From: Micromussa lordhowensis | Lineage: Eukaryota; Cnidaria; Anthozoa; Scleractinia; Lobophylliidae | DNA length: 64,000 nucleotides | NCBI GenBank assembly: GCA_964020085.1 | Contig: OZ026597.1 | Location: 22,775,221-22,839,220 of the forward strand | Reading direction: 5' to 3' | Part shown: piece by piece, positions 60,379 through 64,000 of the stretch | Layout of the letters: the number at the start of each line of letters is the position of its first letter | Numbering within the stretch: the first letter of the stretch is position 1 | The notes under the pieces: model-generated | Database searches by the model: none | What the model saw: only the letters and a program-made list of their open reading frames with translations | Told to the model about the DNA's origin: nothing | Program-made: the position numbers and the translations under genes

Positions 60379-60860
60379 TTTAACAATTATTCTACAAGCG
60401 CGCGTTGGATTCGAGATGGTAGATAGCCAACGAGGCGCATAGCTCCGAGCTGGCTATAATCACCTCATATCCAACAAGGGCGAGTGAAATAATCGTTTTA
60501 TTAAAAACGCCCCAAAAATGTAGGAAACTAAACTTTAAAAAATAAAAACGCCCCCAAAAATCACGCGTACGCTTACCATATTCGTAGAGCATGGTATAAT
60601 GGCTCATAGCCCGTGATGGCTAAGCCAATGAAAACTCTCGAATTGCATTATCCAATGACCCAGTTTTTAATAAATGATAACATACACTCTACCGGGTAAT
60701 ATGGTCATCGAGTTTTTGCGAAGACATGCACGTTTCTCAGTATGTCACGATCAACGGCCCGCGATGATCAGCCGGTCTCACAGCCCGTGATGGCCAAGCC
60801 AATGAAAACTCTCGAATTGCATGATCCAATGATCCAGGTTTTAATAATTCATATTCTCAA
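60379..60860 (+). repeat. Dispersed repeat, copy 2
   Basis: Near-identical to 18597-19010 for about 400 bp. The last 80 bp (CCCGTGATGGCCAAGCCAA, then CTCGAATTGCAT and GATCCAATGATCCA) repeats an earlier part of the same element at about 60607-60665, so a short internal tandem copy follows. Confidence 0.85.
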
Positions 60861-61479
60861 TAGCTTTATCCAGCAGGGTAGCTCAAATATTATGCATCTT
60901 GCAGTTATACAGTTTGAATTGCATAATTGTATTGAAAGGGATATAACACGGTGAATGGTGTGATTTATACAAACGTTATCAGGCGTTATCGGTGTACCCA
61001 GGATAATTTACAATACCTGCAGAAATTCTCGCGCGCTCACTGGCTAATTTTAATCGAGACTTTGACATACGGGTTATTGCAAAAAACAAATTGACGTCAG
61101 GTTTTCATTTGTCTGTCCTATTATTGACAACGAATTTCGTCGTAACATTGTCAAAGTAGTCTGCGGATCCACTCAATATGGGATACTTAGAACAAATATC
61201 TCGCGATTTTGAGTGGGATAGTTGTTTGTGTTTGAACGATTAAGTGATATGGGATATATATTGGGCCAAAAATTACCCGTCCCGCCTAAATTATGGCCTC
61301 CGAACTGGCATACGTTCCAAGTCGGAGGTCGAAATTAAAAATGAAAAATAAATTATGAATGCTGCTTAGCGCGTTCGCACCTTCCCTACTCAGCTCCCAA
61401 GTAGACTTTTAAAAACATAAAAAATAGCCATTGGGAAAACTTGGTGATCTTTATTAATTAACGTACATAAAGTAAGGTC
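60861..61479. other. Intergenic, no gene seen
   Basis: No supported reading frame or clear repeat structure. Confidence 0.45.
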
Positions 61480-61848
61480 AGCAAACAAACTGCGGTTATA
61501 AACATAACTAGACAACGCACGTTGTAAAATTCTTCATTTATCTTGACGTTTCGTATGCTCCAACATACATCTTCAGAAGTAACGGTTACCTAAACTACAA
61601 TTAAATTTAAACAGGAAGACTAATACCAAATAAGGAAAGTAATGACAATGAAAATAAACAGACCTAGTTAAGTCTGCTAGGAAAAATATAAATGGCTAGT
61701 AGAGAAGAAGTTTCTCACTGCCAATATTTTCATTAAGCGCTGGTTTTAAATCGCGAATGAGCAAGGCTTCCTTAATGAAGAATTTCCTTAATGAAGAATT
61801 TTACAACATGCGTTGTCTAGTTATGTTTATAACCGCAGTTTGTTTGCT
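61480..61848. mobile_element. Inverted-repeat element with 60-bp ends
   Basis: 61480-61539 (AGCAAACAAACTGCGGTTAT onward) and the reverse complement of 61790-61848 are nearly identical. The 250-bp interior includes TTGACGTTTCGTATGCTCC and CATCTTCAGAAG, common in invertebrate interspersed repeats. A 16-bp tandem duplication (TTAATGAAGAATTTCC) abuts the right arm. Confidence 0.75.
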
Positions 61849-62440
61849 GTTTTTACTAAAGTTGAAATGGCCGAAAAATAAGAGTGTATAAAGTAAGGTG
61901 CTGAAACGATAGGTCAGCTCAAGTACAACTCACATAATAGAGAGCACACGGCTTATTTGTGAATTTTGCAAGCTATCACATTCGATTCTTCGTTTGTAGG
62001 TTTCCAAATTAAGCTATGATAATTTGGACAGTTCCAAGGGCAGAATTAGGCCAATACTGTCATTACTCATTCCAACTAATTTGGAAATCGTTTAATATAA
62101 AAAAATCCTGTTACTGCAACTTTGACAAGCTTATTTATTTCCAAATTCAAAGAAAATATACAGTTCTAATACATATACCAAATGTAAGTGAAATCGATGG
62201 ACTTGTTTACAGTTCGGTACTCTGGCGAAGTCACAAAAGAAAACATAGTTTCCTTTCACGCTCCAAATTACGCGACTTTAAAAACTTATAACTAGGTATA
62301 CCTATCGATAGAGTGCCAACGAGCGAATAATTTGTGCTATAATAAGGGATTCATTAATACAGCATAACGGATTTTTGGTTCTCTTCTGTTGCAAACATTA
62401 CCGAGAGAAAATTATAACGCGTTTACCGGCAGGTAACGTT
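61849..62440. other. Intergenic, no gene seen
   Basis: One open frame of 91 codons at 62016 (+) has no recognisable domain, promoter or splice support. Confidence 0.4.
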
Positions 62441-62850
62441 CGTCACGCAATCCCTGAATATCAAGAGTATTGGAATGTATCGCTGCTCGGTCGAACTTTC
62501 AGTTCAATATGATGGGCAAAGTCAAACTGAAAGTGAACACGCTAGTTTGATTGATTAACACGACTCGTTTAATTCTGTCGCAAAACAGATCCGATTTGTG
62601 TTTTGAACACTGGATTCGACTAAACACGCTCGTTCAGTTCTGTTCGGAAACACTGCCGACTCAACCTTAAGTTCGATATGCTAGATTTCAACACTGGATT
62701 TGCTCTAGTGGTTCGACTGGTGAACACAATCTTTCCAAAAAAGCTGCCAGATGAAACTTTCAGTTTGATATAGGTAAACAGAGAAGGAATTATACACTGT
62801 TTCGATTCATGAACACGCTCGTTCAATTCCGTGGTGAACACGCTGGTTCG
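62440..62850. repeat. Degenerate repeat of GAACACGCTCGTTCA
   Basis: GAACACGCT, CTCGTTCAGTTCTG, GAACACTGGATT.G and CTTTCAGTT.GATAT recur irregularly with 30-100 bp spacing, making the LNERVHESK-like minus-strand frame. It looks like an old, scrambled minisatellite. Confidence 0.55.
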
Positions 62851-62983
62851 TTTTCATGTCGATTTTGTGTCTTGGATTTGCTCTTGTCTAACAGTTTTCC
62901 TGAATATTCGAATTAGAAGAAGAGTTTTGTAAAGGGTACGCTCCCCAATTGAACTTTCATTTCGATAAAGTGAGAGAGGAAAC

Positions 62984-63785
62984 CCCGGGGGGGGTACTCC
63001 TCGGAATTCTTGGTGGGGGTGTGCCGCCCGGGTCTTCAAATCCCGACCCTATTTCAGACCTAAACATGCCATTTTCCACACCCGTTTTCAGACCTGACCT
63101 CTAAAATTCATACCCGTTTTCAGACCTGAACTTGAAAATATACACCCGTTTTCAGACATGGCTTTATAAAATCGTTACATTATTATAGCATCCGAGTGAA
63201 ATCACAGCAAAGTATATTACGTTAAAGCATAATATTTTTTATTAGGAAGTATAAAGTACTTTTTGTTTTAAAGAACTCAATATATGGTGTTCATGAGACC
63301 GCGATCGGCTTTCATTATAAATCCGGCATTTCAGCTGATTGATTGCTTCAATGATTGTATACATGTAGTGCAAACAAGAAACACTTTCTTTGTAGATTAA
63401 AATCTATCACGAGTTGTCACAAATAAAACGTTACAGTTACCGCATTTTCATAATGGTGGCTTTGTGTGTGGTATTCCGGTAGGTGATTAAGGCATAATTA
63501 TGCATCAGTGCCGAACGGAAGTTGACGCAAGGAGTAAAATTAAGCTGGAATGACATAGTTTATTTATTTCTTTTTCTCGCTATCAGTTAGTCGTTCCAGT
63601 TACGTACTGAGAAGAAAAATATGTTTGTAAGCTTTCGTAAATGTTCCCGCCCCAAAAACCCGACCCGATTTCAGACCATAATTGTTAAAATCTATACCCG
63701 TTTTCAGACCAAAACGGCTCAAAAACCATACCCTTTGGGGCGGCACATACCTATATACCTTATATAGGGGAGTACCCCCCCCGGG
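62984..63785. mobile_element. 802-bp non-autonomous hAT-like DNA transposon
   Basis: The ends CCCGGGGGGGGTACTCC and its exact reverse complement are perfect 17-bp terminal inverted repeats. The 8-bp word GAGGAAAC flanks both sides (62976-62983 and 63786-63793), a target duplication of hAT length. The interior has ACCCGTTTTCAGACCTGA-type short repeats near both ends and no transposase. Confidence 0.85.
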
Positions 63786-63793
63786 GAGGAAAC

Positions 63794-64000
63794 ACGCTGG
63801 TTCGATATGTTCTGAGACTATGAAATTGTTCACAGTTGGATAAACACAACAGCAAAAAGCAATGATATTCCACGAGACAAGTCTAGATGTAACGCGCCTC
63901 CTGATTGGCTAAAAACTACAATAGCTCGAATAGTTCTGTCCTTGCAATTGGCTCAAACTGAGCCATTGTTACATCTTACACCTTACAGTTACACTTTTCA
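63794..64000. other. Intergenic, no gene seen
   Basis: No feature recognised up to the window end. Confidence 0.5.

Overview
The window looks like nuclear DNA of an anthozoan cnidarian, most probably a stony coral. This is inference: the genes are intron-rich with GT-AG introns, it carries an ATF6 orthologue and a cnidarian-style intronless GPCR, the sequence is AT-rich, it is full of short foldback elements and tRNA-derived SINEs, and the palindromic word TACATGTA recurs. There are no bacterial operons, no CRISPR array, no rRNA and no standalone tRNA.

Layout. 0.6-2.7 kb (+): a decayed copy of a transposon-associated DUF7869-type gene with one lost splice acceptor and one in-frame stop. 2.7-6.0 kb: non-coding, with a 78-bp foldback insertion and a diverged duplication. 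6.0-16.8 kb: a satellite array of about 22 units of about 460 bp with higher-order periods of about 925 bp and 1,839 bp; its distal edge is decayed and interrupted by a 275-bp retroposon. 18.6-21.1 kb: an intronless class A GPCR (-) with partial copies of one dispersed repeat on both sides in opposite orientation. 22.5-39.6 kb (-): a complete 17-exon ATF6 gene, 684 codons, with bZIP, membrane segment, site-1 and site-2 protease motifs and conserved luminal domain; its introns hold SINEs, a possible alternative terminal exon and a small opposite-strand gene candidate. 39.7-48 kb: nested mobile-element remnants, including the 3' end of a GIY-YIG-type retroelement and a 640-bp near-palindrome, plus a diverged second copy of the promoter of the next gene.

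48.1-59.9 kb (+): the most unusual locus, a 12-exon gene for a secreted, two-lobed transferrin-superfamily protein of about 1,387 aa. Some iron ligands are kept, but the carbonate-binding Arg and the His ligand are replaced in both lobes. The C-lobe carries an insertion of about 200 residues, rich in Trp and acidic residues, and the protein ends in an extension of about 400 residues with a Met/His-rich repeat domain (about one residue in three is Met) and a Cys/Trp-rich tail. That composition suggests binding of a soft metal such as Cu(I), or a matrix role, instead of ordinary ferric transport. 60-64 kb: repeats only, including an 802-bp hAT-like element with perfect terminal inverted repeats and 8-bp target duplications.

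The genes are independent eukaryotic transcription units; nothing suggests they act in one pathway. All splice models were built by hand from acceptor and donor sites, phase and family similarity, without transcript data.
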